64,000 bases of DNA from G963663495 sp963663495. GTDB taxonomy: Bacteria > Bacteroidota > Rhodothermia > Rhodothermales > Bin80. This document shows, in pieces, positions 42,169 to 51,062 of the stretch. Both the position numbers and the translations under genes were made by a program. The stretch spans positions 4,588,001 to 4,652,000 of the forward strand of contig OY760427.1 of assembly GCA_963663495.1 (NCBI GenBank), in the 5' to 3' direction. The notes beneath the pieces are model-generated. The model made no database searches, was not told the DNA's origin, and saw only the letters and a program-made list of their open reading frames with translations. How positions within the stretch are numbered: position 1 is the stretch's first letter; every line of letters starts with the position of its first letter.

Positions 42169-43623
42169 GGGAATCATATACGTGAGTGACCAACTGTACA
42201 CAGTGAGACGCTAGTATCAATTTCACGGGTCATAGGGGTCGGTAACCCGAACGCCCCTCGCCGTGCAGCAGCCCCAATCCCGGAGGCCAGTATGTTTGTA
42301 GCCGCATTCAGGTCTGCATGATCCGCATGTCCACAGGACATACGCGTGAATTTGCTCCGTGTCTTACGGGTACTCGCTTCTCTGTGCCCACACACAGAAC
42401 ACCGACTGATATAGGCAGCGGTAACCTTTATCACCTTGCGGCACTTATAGCCCAGCATCTGTTCCAGCTGGCCCCAACCTGTTCGCAGTATTCCACGGTT
42501 GAGGCCAGACTTCTGTCTGACGTTTGTGCCAAAGCTCTCCATCGTCCCCTTAGCTGAACATGTCATCGCTTTGATCTTTAGGTCCTCCAATATCACCGTT
42601 GAGGAGCAATTGGCAAAACTGCGACTTGCCTGATGGTTCGCGTTTTTTAGGATGTTAGCACGCTTGCGCTGTATGCGGGCGATTCTATGCTTCCGCCTGT
42701 TACGACGGCTGGAGCCTTTCTTCTGTCTCGCCAGTCTTCGCTGATGCCGCTTCAACTTGGCATCAAGACGCTTGGTATCCGGTTGTCTGATAATGCTTGT
42801 ATCGCCCTCTGTGGAGACCATAGCGACCTGCCCGCAATTACGGTCAATGCCTACAGCACCGCCGGTATCCTCTATTACAGGTGCCTCCATCTTGTAGCAG
42901 ATGACAGCATACCACTTGCCGGCGTTCTTCTTTACCGTGGCTTTGACGGGTATACCATCAGGGTACGGGTTGCCTCCCCGCCTGCGGAGCGCCATATATC
43001 CCACTTTCGGGATATATGGCTTACCATCCCGAACCCTTACGTTATCCGGGATCGTGAACGAAGGCGTACTACCACGTCTGGAGTGGAATCTCGGTCTTCT
43101 CTTACCCTCCTTGAAAAATGCCTTCCATGCATCCGCCTGATATTTCAATGTGTATATAACGACACCAAAGGAGTATTCAGGTAGCCACTCGACCGTGCGG
43201 AGCAGCGCCGTGAACCGCTTCCCCAGCGAGAAGAAGCTTACTGAGGGCGGCTTCTCTCCAGCCTCTTTCGCTTTCTTGTACGCCTCGCTCTGCTCTGCGA
43301 GGATGGCATTCCACACAAACCTACACGCACTCGCTAATCCAGCAAGGTGCTTGGCATTACTCCGACTTCCGGGCAACAGCCTGTATGTGATATTGCGGTA
43401 TGCACTAACCGTTTCGGGCATGGCACTGTGGTATATAACTCCCTAATAGATGGCAATTATATAGCATGAATACCCACGTGTTGAGTTAGTTGAAATAATT
43501 GCAGTTTGTTCGTGAAAAGCGGGAACCGATTATGAAAAACTGGCGCAAGCCATCCTGTCTGCACCACCCAAGCACAAAAAGTAACTCCTGCGAAAACGCG
43601 TGGCATTCAGCCATATAACTCCC
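42169..43623 (-). mobile_element. tnpB unit, copy 4, between array and cas6, perfect 8-bp TSD
   Basis: TCATATTA is present directly outside both ends (42161-42168 and 43624-43631). It has the standard layout on the minus strand: MITE (43452-43623), an 8-bp spacer (43444-43451), tnpB part (42169-43443). The ends are GGGAATCATATACGTGAG and the complement of GGGAGTTATATGGCTGAATG. This is the second independent proof that the MITE+tnpB block transposes as one unit. Confidence 0.92.
42174..43421 (-). CDS. tnpB: TnpB RNA-guided nuclease (copy 4), zinc ribbon damaged
   Basis: 415 residues. The RuvC triad blocks GIDRN, VILEDL and HADLNAA are kept. In the zinc ribbon the third Cys is replaced (FTRMSCG instead of FTCMSCG) and TSQRCSVCG has become ISRCSVCG with one residue lost. 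The loss of a zinc ligand may inactivate it despite an open frame. Other differences from copies 1 and 2 are scattered, which fits an older insertion of the same element. Confidence 0.9.
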   Translation of the reverse strand: MPETVSAYRNITYRLLPGSRSNAKHLAGLASACRFVWNAILAEQSEAYKKAKEAGEKPPSVSFFSLGKRFTALLRTVEWLPEYSFGVVIYTLKYQADAWKAFFKEGKRRPRFHSRRGSTPSFTIPDNVRVRDGKPYIPKVGYMALRRRGGNPYPDGIPVKATVKKNAGKWYAVICYKMEAPVIEDTGGAVGIDRNCGQVAMVSTEGDTSIIRQPDTKRLDAKLKRHQRRLARQKKGSSRRNRRKHRIARIQRKRANILKNANHQASRSFANCSSTVILEDLKIKAMTCSAKGTMESFGTNVRQKSGLNRGILRTGWGQLEQMLGYKCRKVIKVTAAYISRCSVCGHREASTRKTRSKFTRMSCGHADHADLNAATNILASGIGAAARRGAFGLPTPMTREIDTSVSLCTVGHSRI

Positions 43624-43631
43624 TCATATTA

Positions 43632-43783
43632 CCTGCCATTAGAGCTATTATTGTAGGCGGCCGGAATGTGGCTACAGGATTCCGTGAGGTGTCAGAACAA
43701 CAAGCCCCAGCATTCACGACATTGATGAATATGGAGGCACCTGAGATCAATGTGGAAGTAGCTAAACGGAAACAAACATCATA
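43632..43783 (+). pseudogene. Unidentified ORF tail cut by the tnpB unit
   Basis: An open frame reads PAIRAIIVGGRNVATGFREV, then SEQQAPAFTTLMNMEAPEIN and VEVAKRKQTS before a stop. It has no start and no recognised domain. It may be the end of a gene broken by the insertion at 43623, but the other half is not visible beyond 42160. Confidence 0.3.
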
Positions 43784-43844
43784 GTCCCGGAAAACAAGAC
43801 CGCAAGAACAGCCCAAGCAACGCAATATGCAGTCGTCATTCCCT

Positions 43845-43880
43845 AAGAGACGGGTTTGTACCAGTACAAACCCGTCTCTT
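43845..43880. repeat. 36-bp near-perfect palindrome upstream of cas6
   Basis: AAGAGACGGGTTTGTAC and GTACAAACCCGTCTCTT are exact complements separated by CA. It could be a terminator, an operator, or a structured RNA leader. It is directly followed by a CRISPR-repeat-like sequence. Confidence 0.85.
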
Positions 43881-43882
43881 AC

Positions 43883-43919
43883 CTCGCACGGATCACTGCC
43901 ACCTATTACGGAATTGTAA
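43883..43919 (+). repeat. Orphan degenerate CRISPR repeat
   Basis: It begins CTCGCACGGA, identical to the first 10 bases of the array repeat, and ends GGAATTGTAAC against GGGATTGAAAG in the array, over 37-38 bp. The middle is diverged. It may be the remote relic of a longer array or a regulatory repeat in front of cas6. Confidence 0.55.
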
Positions 43920-44182
43920 CTCTTAAGACTTGAAGATCCGTTGCAAGTTGCCAAGTGTAGATAGCTCCCCCTACCCAGCCCACTTCGGGCCACAACGCCA
44001 CCGTTCACCCTATCGTGAGGCCGACACGACAAACCTGCTGACGAAACCTCTTTTGCAATAATGAACATCTTTCACCCGCACGCATCACAGGGCTTCCCAT
44101 GCCCAACCTCAACCCGGTAACGGACACCGCATAAAGAACGGGGTCACACACCACCAGCCCACACCGACCAACTTCAAGGACG
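43920..44182. promoter_or_regulatory. cas6 upstream region
   Basis: 263 bp without a gene between the orphan repeat and the cas6 start. The promoter of cas6 should be here or at the palindrome; no clear boxes are claimed. Confidence 0.35.
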
Positions 44183-45070
44183 ATGATAACCGCCGAACCG
44201 GGATACTGTGCCACCGAGGACTGGAAACGCCTCGTTACAGAAGTCTTGGAGCACATAAGCATCAAAGCCTGGCAACTGTACCTTGAGACTCCCGGCGTAA
44301 TGGCCAGCACACCCATGCTGCGCGGCGTATGGGGACGCGCCCTGAAACATGTCAATAGCAAGGTGTATGCAGATGTGTTCGAAGGCACAGGTCCTCAAGA
44401 CCAACGAAGACCAGCCTATATCATCCGACCATCGGCGCCGGATCCCCTGACAGCCCCGTCCATCGAATGGATCCTGCTGGACACCAACCCAGCCACAGAA
44501 ATCGCCGCCTGGAAAGCATGGCTCGTGGCCTGCGGCATGGGACTCGGCCCACGGCGACAACCGTTTCGGATACTCAAACGAGAGCTGATCGCTTCATCGG
44601 AGCAGGAAACATGGTACTTAGCATCGGAGCCTCCCAAGCAGCCCAACATAACACCCCATGCCCACATGCCGCAAAAGCTCGCATTCCTGGCACCCCTGCG
44701 CATCCTCCGTAAACGCAAATTGATAGAAGCGCCAACACTGAGGGACATTGCCACAGCAGGCATGCGCCGCATAGCAGGGATCGCAGGTATCGAAAGGAAC
44801 ACGCGGTACCGCGACCTTATGCACGGCGCGATTAGCCAAGCCAATGCCATACAATCAGAACCTTGGTGCGGTGAACGGCTTGACGTTGTCCGTTGGTCAG
44901 CAAAGCAGCAGAAAGAACTGACACTCTACGGCGTAACAGGTAGCCTCTCCCTTCCCGATGGCCCGCAGCGACTCTGGCCACTACTGTCCGCCTTGCGCTG
45001 GCTGCACATAGGCAAAGGCACCGTCTACGGTATGGGCCAACCCACACTAATGCCCCTGCAATCCCTGTAG
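44183..45070 (+). CDS. cas6: CRISPR pre-crRNA endoribonuclease Cas6
   Basis: 295 residues with a RAMP fold of the stand-alone Cas6 type used by type III systems. The C-terminal glycine-rich loop LRWLHIGKGTVYGMGQPTLM is diagnostic. The mid-protein segment LAFLAPLRILRKRKLIEAPT is also typical of these Cas6 proteins. Cas6 cuts the repeat RNA to leave the ATTGAAAG 5' handle. It lies on the same strand as the array but 2.3 kb beyond it, separated by the tnpB unit, and so must have its own promoter. The catalytic residues cannot be assigned by eye. Confidence 0.88.
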   Translation: MITAEPGYCATEDWKRLVTEVLEHISIKAWQLYLETPGVMASTPMLRGVWGRALKHVNSKVYADVFEGTGPQDQRRPAYIIRPSAPDPLTAPSIEWILLDTNPATEIAAWKAWLVACGMGLGPRRQPFRILKRELIASSEQETWYLASEPPKQPNITPHAHMPQKLAFLAPLRILRKRKLIEAPTLRDIATAGMRRIAGIAGIERNTRYRDLMHGAISQANAIQSEPWCGERLDVVRWSAKQQKELTLYGVTGSLSLPDGPQRLWPLLSALRWLHIGKGTVYGMGQPTLMPLQSL

Positions 45071-45112
45071 CAGTAAGAACAGGGGCGCACCGTCCTCCCT
45101 ATTCTTTCCCCA

Positions 45113-47371
45113 TCAGAATGCCTGACCAAGGCTAACGTGCACATTGAACCGACGCAGTAAGCGTCGGTCAGGCTCGGCTAACCCGCGTACCGACAAAAAA
45201 GCGTCCCGCGGCGTCTGCAAGTCCAGATCGTCCGGATTCAACTTCATGGCTACGTCCACCCGCACAAACCCTACCGGGGTCCGGTATCGGATCCCCCCTC
45301 CTATAGCGAACTTGAACCGCCGCAAACCGAACGAGCCGCTGTCCTGTACTCCACACTGAATGGGTACAGTCAGCTCTCCAGGACTGGGAACCCGCGTGCA
45401 ATCCACATCCAGATCGTACTCTGAAGAAACCCGCCCACCATCTAGGAACGCCGCAGCACGCCATGCAGACGATAAGCCCGGCATAGGTAAGCGTACCTCA
45501 AGGTTTGCTCTCAATCGCGACTTCCCGCCCACAGGCTCAAAGGCCTCGGACTGCGTCCGCGGTAAGCTGTTTTCCATCACCACCTCTCCCTCGGCGTCAC
45601 GCACAAATTCGGTACGGTTAACCTTTGGACCCAAAAGACCATTACTCCATCCGCGGACATCGTCCGCACCGCCGGAATAAAAAAGTAGCTGATCAAAACG
45701 GTCCTCCAGCGGACTGATAAAAATGGGATCCAGTGCCCCCGGCTCTGAACGCGATAACCGAGCCTGTCCCAAAGGCCAAAGCCGCCCAGCTCCCACACGA
45801 ATGCCAACATGTACATCCCCCGATAATGGAATGTACCCCGACAATTCCAGCCCCGCCTTGACGTAGGCAATGCTCGCAGCACGCTCAAAGGCGCCTGCAC
45901 GCTCTACAAAAGGCCGGATAATAAGACCGCTATGCGGGTTGATGGGATCATCCGTCCACCCCAGCGAGCCGCTGAGCGTCACGACATTCGTACCGTAGTC
46001 GTCTCTACCGCGCACACCACGCGTCGGAGCAAACTGCGTGGTGCGCGTAAGCCCGTACCGCAGACTGATTACCCTGAACGGTTGCAGCTCATAGATGAAC
46101 GTAGTATTCACACCCTGCTCCCGCCGATTAATCGAAAAAGGAAGTCTCGTGTCACGCAGCAACGGATCACGCTCGTACAAGAGGAACGGCTCAACAATTC
46201 CGCTAAGCCGCGGAGCAATAAAGTATGGCTGCACGATTCCTACAGATGCCCTGTAAAGACGACTTGTTTCCGCACCCAACCCGGTGGAAGCCAAAATGCC
46301 CGATTCGATCTCACCGACAGCGGTAAATGTTCGCGCGCCGCCAAAGAAATTGCGGTGAGACCACTGCCCCTCCCCCACAAGACCACGCTCCTGGTTGTAT
46401 CCCGTCTCCGCGGTTAAATAGCGCAGCCGCGCCTCTCGCAACTGCACTTGAATCGTAACCGTAGAATCGCGCGGCTGATCGGGAACGGCAGTCTGCGCCA
46501 CCTGAAACAGGTTTAGCCCGAAAAGCTCACGCTGCCCGCGCACCAGCGCGCGCGCAGTATACATGTCCCCCTCCTCAAACGGCAGCTCCCTGCGAACAAC
46601 GCGCTCTCCTACACGCCGATTCCCGGCAATCAGCACGGAATCAATTACCGCCCTCGGCCCCGCGTCTACAACAAACTCAATGTCGGCCGTAGCGTAAACA
46701 GAGTCAATGTCCACAACCGTATGCAAAGTCGTAAAAGCATACCCCTCATTCTTCAGCCAACTGACTACCTGGTCCTCAATCCGCACCACATCAAAGGCTG
46801 TATACCGATCCCCGGTACTAAATCCGGTAGCGTCCCTGAATTCCACCCACCGGGTCCGCACTTCGCGCGGCAGCGTAGTGGCCAGGTATCCGCCTTCAGC
46901 AAAAAACCCGACATCCTGGATAATTATGGGCGGCCCTTGACGGATACTGAAGCGAACACTGATAGCATTGGCCGTCGAGTCAAAGTCACTGTCCGCATAA
47001 TCCACCCACGCCTGCAGGTACCCTTCTGAATAAAAATAATTACGCAGTCGCACCACATCGCGCTGCAGTTCTACCGGATAAAGCAAGTATTTGCTGCTGT
47101 CACCAATACCAAAACCCAGCAACATCCTACGAAGCCTGCTTGGAGCCGTAGCCGCAATGCGATTCTTTAATCCGTCTCGCCCTTCATGAGGTGCATAACG
47201 GTCGCTGTCCGTAAACGTGAAATCTATACTGCGAACGCGCGTAGCCCCGTCCACTGCCAGCAGCGCTTCCTGACCAAGCGCTGCTAGGGGCACAAGAATC
47301 AGGACAGCAACTAGAAGAACCTTACGCCGTCGCCTTACGATCCTCGTATATCGGGCCCTCCTTACCTGCAA
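45113..47371 (-). CDS. Omp85-family outer membrane protein (BamA/TamA-like)
   Basis: About 752 residues from a TTG start; the start is uncertain. The signal peptide is RRRRKVLLVAVLILVPLAAL followed by GQE. POTRA-like repeats follow (RSIDFTFTDSDRY, IIIQDVGFFAEGGYL, AVIDSVLIAGNRRVGERVVR, the last in the classic 'GN.R' context). Then comes a 16-strand-type barrel with the L6-like GADDVRGWSN block and a C-terminal strand ending in Phe (HVSLGQAF). It inserts outer-membrane proteins or is a TamA relative. No ATG is available near the signal peptide; AGGAGG occurs around 47355, and the frame overlaps the clpX stop by ~50 bp, so translation is probably coupled. Confidence 0.82.
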   Translation of the reverse strand: MQVRRARYTRIVRRRRKVLLVAVLILVPLAALGQEALLAVDGATRVRSIDFTFTDSDRYAPHEGRDGLKNRIAATAPSRLRRMLLGFGIGDSSKYLLYPVELQRDVVRLRNYFYSEGYLQAWVDYADSDFDSTANAISVRFSIRQGPPIIIQDVGFFAEGGYLATTLPREVRTRWVEFRDATGFSTGDRYTAFDVVRIEDQVVSWLKNEGYAFTTLHTVVDIDSVYATADIEFVVDAGPRAVIDSVLIAGNRRVGERVVRRELPFEEGDMYTARALVRGQRELFGLNLFQVAQTAVPDQPRDSTVTIQVQLREARLRYLTAETGYNQERGLVGEGQWSHRNFFGGARTFTAVGEIESGILASTGLGAETSRLYRASVGIVQPYFIAPRLSGIVEPFLLYERDPLLRDTRLPFSINRREQGVNTTFIYELQPFRVISLRYGLTRTTQFAPTRGVRGRDDYGTNVVTLSGSLGWTDDPINPHSGLIIRPFVERAGAFERAASIAYVKAGLELSGYIPLSGDVHVGIRVGAGRLWPLGQARLSRSEPGALDPIFISPLEDRFDQLLFYSGGADDVRGWSNGLLGPKVNRTEFVRDAEGEVVMENSLPRTQSEAFEPVGGKSRLRANLEVRLPMPGLSSAWRAAAFLDGGRVSSEYDLDVDCTRVPSPGELTVPIQCGVQDSGSFGLRRFKFAIGGGIRYRTPVGFVRVDVAMKLNPDDLDLQTPRDAFLSVRGLAEPDRRLLRRFNVHVSLGQAF

Positions 47372-48578
47372 CAGTATCTGCAGTGATGCGGCAAACACCC
47401 AAGTTTGGCCGGTCATGCATGGAGAACATGATCTCCAACATCGTACTCTCAACGACCGAACGCAGTGCCCGCGCACCGGTTGCCATCGTAGCGGCCTGCT
47501 CAACAATGGTGTCCAACGCATCATCAGTGAAGTACAGCTTGATCCCGTCCATGGCGAACAGCTTCTGGTACTGCCGTACCAGTGCATTCTTGGGATCCGT
47601 CAGAATCTGCTTCAGGCACGACCTGGAAAGCGGATCCAGCGCCGTCATTACCGACAGCCGGCCAACAAGCTCCGGTATGAGCCCGTACTTCAACAGGTCG
47701 TCCGGCTCCACATGGCGCAGGATATGCGGATCCTTCTTATCCACGCGCCGCACATCGCCCGCAGAAAAGCCGATGGTATTCGCGGAGCGACGCCGTGCCA
47801 CAAACTCCGGCAATCCCTCAAACGCTCCACCACATATAAAGAGAATGTTCCTTGTGTCAATATTGACAAAGCTCTGCTCCGGGTGCTTTCGCCCACCCTT
47901 TGGAGGCACACCGGCAACGGTACCCTCCAACACCTTCAGCAGGGCCTGCTGCACACCCTCCCCCGACACATCCCTTGTGATGGAGGCGTTGTCCGATTTG
48001 CGCGCAATCTTGTCAATCTCGTCAATAAAGATGATCCCGCGTTCTGCTCTGTCCACGTCAAAGTCCGCCGCATGCAAGAGGTGAGACAGGATGGTCTCCA
48101 CATCCTCACCAACATAACCGGCCTCCGTCAGCACCGTGGCATCGCTGATAGAGAACGGCACATCCAGAATACGCGCCAGAGTCCGCGCCAAAAGGGTCTT
48201 TCCTGTGCCCGATGGACCCAACAACAGGATGTTGGACTTTTCAATTTCAACGCCATCGTACTCATGAAAGTACTGCTGAGCCTCTACACGTTTGTAATGA
48301 TTGTACACAGCGACCGCCAAGACGGTCTTAGCCCGTTCTTGGCCTATAACGTATTCGTCAAGCGCGGCCTTGATTTCTCTTGGCAACAAGCCGCTGCTAC
48401 GCACGCGCTGCCGCCTTGCCGGCGCCGCATTGGCACCCTGTTCATCGCGAACAATGATGGAGGCATCGCTAATACAAAGGTCACAGATATATACGTCAGG
48501 GCCTGCCACCATGGTGGCAACCTCCTGAGCCGTCCGACTGCAGAACGAACAGCGTATCATGCCCTTGCGTGTGCTCAT
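47322..48578 (-). CDS. clpX: ATP-dependent Clp protease ATP-binding subunit ClpX
   Basis: 418 residues. The N-terminal zinc domain has C10, C13, C32 and C35. Walker A is GPSGTGKT (121-128), Walker B IIFIDEID (~182-189) and the pore loop GYVG (~154-157). The ClpP-contact loop appears as TIGFSAG, and the arginine sensor region GARALRSVVE is present. ClpX unfolds tagged substrates for ClpP. No clpP is adjacent; the sulfatase gene lies upstream on the same strand and an Omp85 gene overlaps downstream. Confidence 0.96.
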   Translation of the reverse strand: MSTRKGMIRCSFCSRTAQEVATMVAGPDVYICDLCISDASIIVRDEQGANAAPARRQRVRSSGLLPREIKAALDEYVIGQERAKTVLAVAVYNHYKRVEAQQYFHEYDGVEIEKSNILLLGPSGTGKTLLARTLARILDVPFSISDATVLTEAGYVGEDVETILSHLLHAADFDVDRAERGIIFIDEIDKIARKSDNASITRDVSGEGVQQALLKVLEGTVAGVPPKGGRKHPEQSFVNIDTRNILFICGGAFEGLPEFVARRRSANTIGFSAGDVRRVDKKDPHILRHVEPDDLLKYGLIPELVGRLSVMTALDPLSRSCLKQILTDPKNALVRQYQKLFAMDGIKLYFTDDALDTIVEQAATMATGARALRSVVESTMLEIMFSMHDRPNLGVCRITADTVAGKEGPIYEDRKATA

Positions 48579-48596
48579 GTGACCATGGGATACATT

Positions 48597-50090
48597 TTAC
48601 AGTTCTCGTTCAGCATTGGTAACCGCATGATTTGATGTCGGATTCCATGCATCAACAGACAACTGCCAGTCCTGCAGCGATACATACAGGTCGGCTGCAA
48701 TCCCCAGTTCTACGCCGCTAAGGTCGTTTTGCTCACTCGCGTCCGCCTCAAGGTCATATAATTCCGTGTGACCCGTCTCAAAGAACTCAATCAATTTCCA
48801 CCGTCCGCGCCGCACCGCTGCAGACGGACTTCCTCCCTGGTTACCATAGTGAGGGTAGTGCCAATAAAGCGCCTCCCGTGACAATGATTCGCTGCGTAGG
48901 AGAAGCGGCACAAGACTGCTCCCATCCCCACCCAAATCAACCGCCTTACCACCCGCGATATCAACTAACGTGGGCAATATGTCGTTACTGATCACCGGAT
49001 CCGCCGTTACCGCGGAGGCTTGTACACGATCTGGCCAGCGCACAATGAAGGGCACTCGGATACCGCCTTCGTACATCCACCCCTTACCTGCCCGCAGGGG
49101 GAGATTACTCGTCGGGTGACCCTCCGATGTACTTAGCCCGCCGTTGTCAGAAGTGAATATCACAACGGTATTGCGCGCCAGACCAAGCGAATCCAGCGCC
49201 ATCAACACCTTTCCGACAGCTTGGTCCATGGCCTCCACCATGCCGGCGTAGATCGCATGGTTCTGCACCTCACAGACCCGCCGCTCCCCTTCTGTACCCC
49301 AAGTCACGGGAGCCAGCGATTGGGCCTTGGCAGCGTACTTTGCCTCCAGATCGGGCCTGGTCATAAGCGGCGTGTGCACGCTGTAGAAGGACAAGAAGGC
49401 AAGGAACGGCGTACCATCGCCATTTTGAATAAACGCAACCGTTTCCCGCGCCAACCTGTCAGGAAGATGCTCCCCCGCGGGACCATCCTCAAGACGCGGA
49501 TTATTGTACGGCGGGAAGTATCGGCCCGGGCCGTACGGGCCGCCCCGCTCCCAACCTCCCCGATTGATGTCAAAGCCGTGGTCTTCGAGGTACGATCCCG
49601 GACTCCCCAAATGCCACTTGCCCGCATAGAAAGTACGGTACCCGTCACCGCCAAGTGCCTCGGCAACGGTGACCTCCGCATGCGGTAGCGTGTCGAAGTA
49701 GGAGGCGGGACGAAGCGGCTTGCTGCCCGTAAAGTGCGTGGACGCCGTCTCGGGTTGAGGCGCACCGAACCAATCAGTCGTCTTTAGCCGCGCCGGATAT
49801 CGCCCCGTCATAATACTCGCCCGCGTGGGGCTGCAGACCGGGGCCGCCGCATATGCATCCGTAAATAGCATACCCTCCCGCGCTAACCGATCAATGTTCG
49901 GTGTTTCATAGAATGTCTCGGCATTGTAGGACCCGACATCCATGTATCCCAGGTCGTCTGCCACAATAACAACGAAATTGGGCCTCTCCTGACATCCGCA
50001 AAGAAGTAAAGCCATCACCACCCAGCCGCAGATCCGTCCTATTACCCGCGCCAATATTATTTCCATTATATCCAGTGTATTACGCTGCAT
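48597..50090 (-). CDS. Sulfatase, lipoprotein
   Basis: 497 residues. The N-terminal hydrophobic stretch ends in LLLCGC, a lipobox, so the protein is probably membrane-anchored after export. NFVVIVADDLGYMDVG gives the metal-binding Asp pair. CSPTR (C86) is the formylglycine site, followed by GRYPARLKTTDWFG and GKWHLG. It hydrolyses sulfate esters, probably on polysaccharides; substrate not predictable. It needs a formylglycine-generating enzyme, none seen here. An internal ATG at residue 9 is an alternative start. Confidence 0.9.
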   Translation of the reverse strand: MQRNTLDIMEIILARVIGRICGWVVMALLLCGCQERPNFVVIVADDLGYMDVGSYNAETFYETPNIDRLAREGMLFTDAYAAAPVCSPTRASIMTGRYPARLKTTDWFGAPQPETASTHFTGSKPLRPASYFDTLPHAEVTVAEALGGDGYRTFYAGKWHLGSPGSYLEDHGFDINRGGWERGGPYGPGRYFPPYNNPRLEDGPAGEHLPDRLARETVAFIQNGDGTPFLAFLSFYSVHTPLMTRPDLEAKYAAKAQSLAPVTWGTEGERRVCEVQNHAIYAGMVEAMDQAVGKVLMALDSLGLARNTVVIFTSDNGGLSTSEGHPTSNLPLRAGKGWMYEGGIRVPFIVRWPDRVQASAVTADPVISNDILPTLVDIAGGKAVDLGGDGSSLVPLLLRSESLSREALYWHYPHYGNQGGSPSAAVRRGRWKLIEFFETGHTELYDLEADASEQNDLSGVELGIAADLYVSLQDWQLSVDAWNPTSNHAVTNAEREL

Positions 50091-50213
50091 TCTCTAACCC
50101 ATTCAGTTATGCTCTTGTACGGTGACGATCAAGTGCACGACGCCATTTGCCGTGCAAGCAACCCGGATACGCACAATGGCGGCCAACGTTTGAGAACAAG
50201 CCATGCCCCCTAC

Positions 50214-51062
50214 CTATCCGGCCATGATGGCAAGGTCGCTGCCAGAATATTTTTCCCGCAGTCTGCGCTCCATAGTCAAAAAGAATGCCGCCTCGCAGGT
50301 ACGCCTAGTGTACAATGCATTGAACACTCCGCCAGCTACTATACCGACTACCGGTAACAGGTGCGCGAGCTTTACACGCGCCAGGCGAGCCCCAAGCACC
50401 CGGGTGAACCCATGTATTGAACCGGATACCACTATCTGGGCGACATGATGCCCCGCTACATCCTGAGTCACGGCCCGGGCCGGCATTACAACCGGTGAAG
50501 GGGCGCTGTCGGAAGGAACGATAACATGATGTAGAATCTGCAAAGCGAACAGGCGTTCCTCGTCGCGCCGCATATCGTATCCCGCATAAGCTGCATATTC
50601 ACCCGCTGCCCGCAGGTTCAGCGCCACTAGTCCTACAACATCCGGCACAATGCCCGCCAAACCAGCGGCACCTGCAGCGGCACCCTGCACTGCCGTGAAG
50701 GAGCCGTACTTGGTCGCAAGTCCCTCCATGACCGTACCCACGTGCTCCAGGTCTAGCGCACGCACATCATCCCTTGCATACACCATATGTCCTGCATCAC
50801 GGTAAGTGCGGAGAATGCGGTCGCTCCACATCGAATCCTGCGCTATTTCGTTTGTCACCTTCAGCACGCCGGCCGCCACATTGTCTACCACCCAGTCGAA
50901 CCCCGGCATACGCGGCAGGCGGGCAACCATCTCGCGCAACCCCCTTGACGCATCCTCAAACACGCGCCCAAAGCCGCGATCCTTTCTTCCGTGCCACGCA
51001 CGTAATCGCCGCAGCACATCGCGGTCGTAAACCGGCAGCCTCTCTAGTTCAGGATCGGCCAA
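50214..51062 (-). CDS. EcsC-family protein
   Basis: 282 residues. The central block GAAAGAAGLAGIVPDVVGLV, then ALNLRAAGEYAAYAGYDMRR and DEERLFALQIL, matches the EcsC domain (originally described next to an ABC exporter in Bacillus). Two short hydrophobic segments suggest membrane association. Function of the family is poorly known. It starts 19 bp inside the preceding barrel gene's 3' end, so the two are probably co-translated. Confidence 0.8.
   Translation of the reverse strand: MADPELERLPVYDRDVLRRLRAWHGRKDRGFGRVFEDASRGLREMVARLPRMPGFDWVVDNVAAGVLKVTNEIAQDSMWSDRILRTYRDAGHMVYARDDVRALDLEHVGTVMEGLATKYGSFTAVQGAAAGAAGLAGIVPDVVGLVALNLRAAGEYAAYAGYDMRRDEERLFALQILHHVIVPSDSAPSPVVMPARAVTQDVAGHHVAQIVVSGSIHGFTRVLGARLARVKLAHLLPVVGIVAGGVFNALYTRRTCEAAFFLTMERRLREKYSGSDLAIMAG

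Noticed and set aside
47415..48635. 406-residue plus-strand ORF opposite clpX
   Set aside because: Antisense to a clear clpX gene; Arg/His/Gln-rich composition without motifs.
49221..49688. 155-residue plus-strand ORF inside the sulfatase gene
   Set aside because: Antisense shadow of a well-supported sulfatase.
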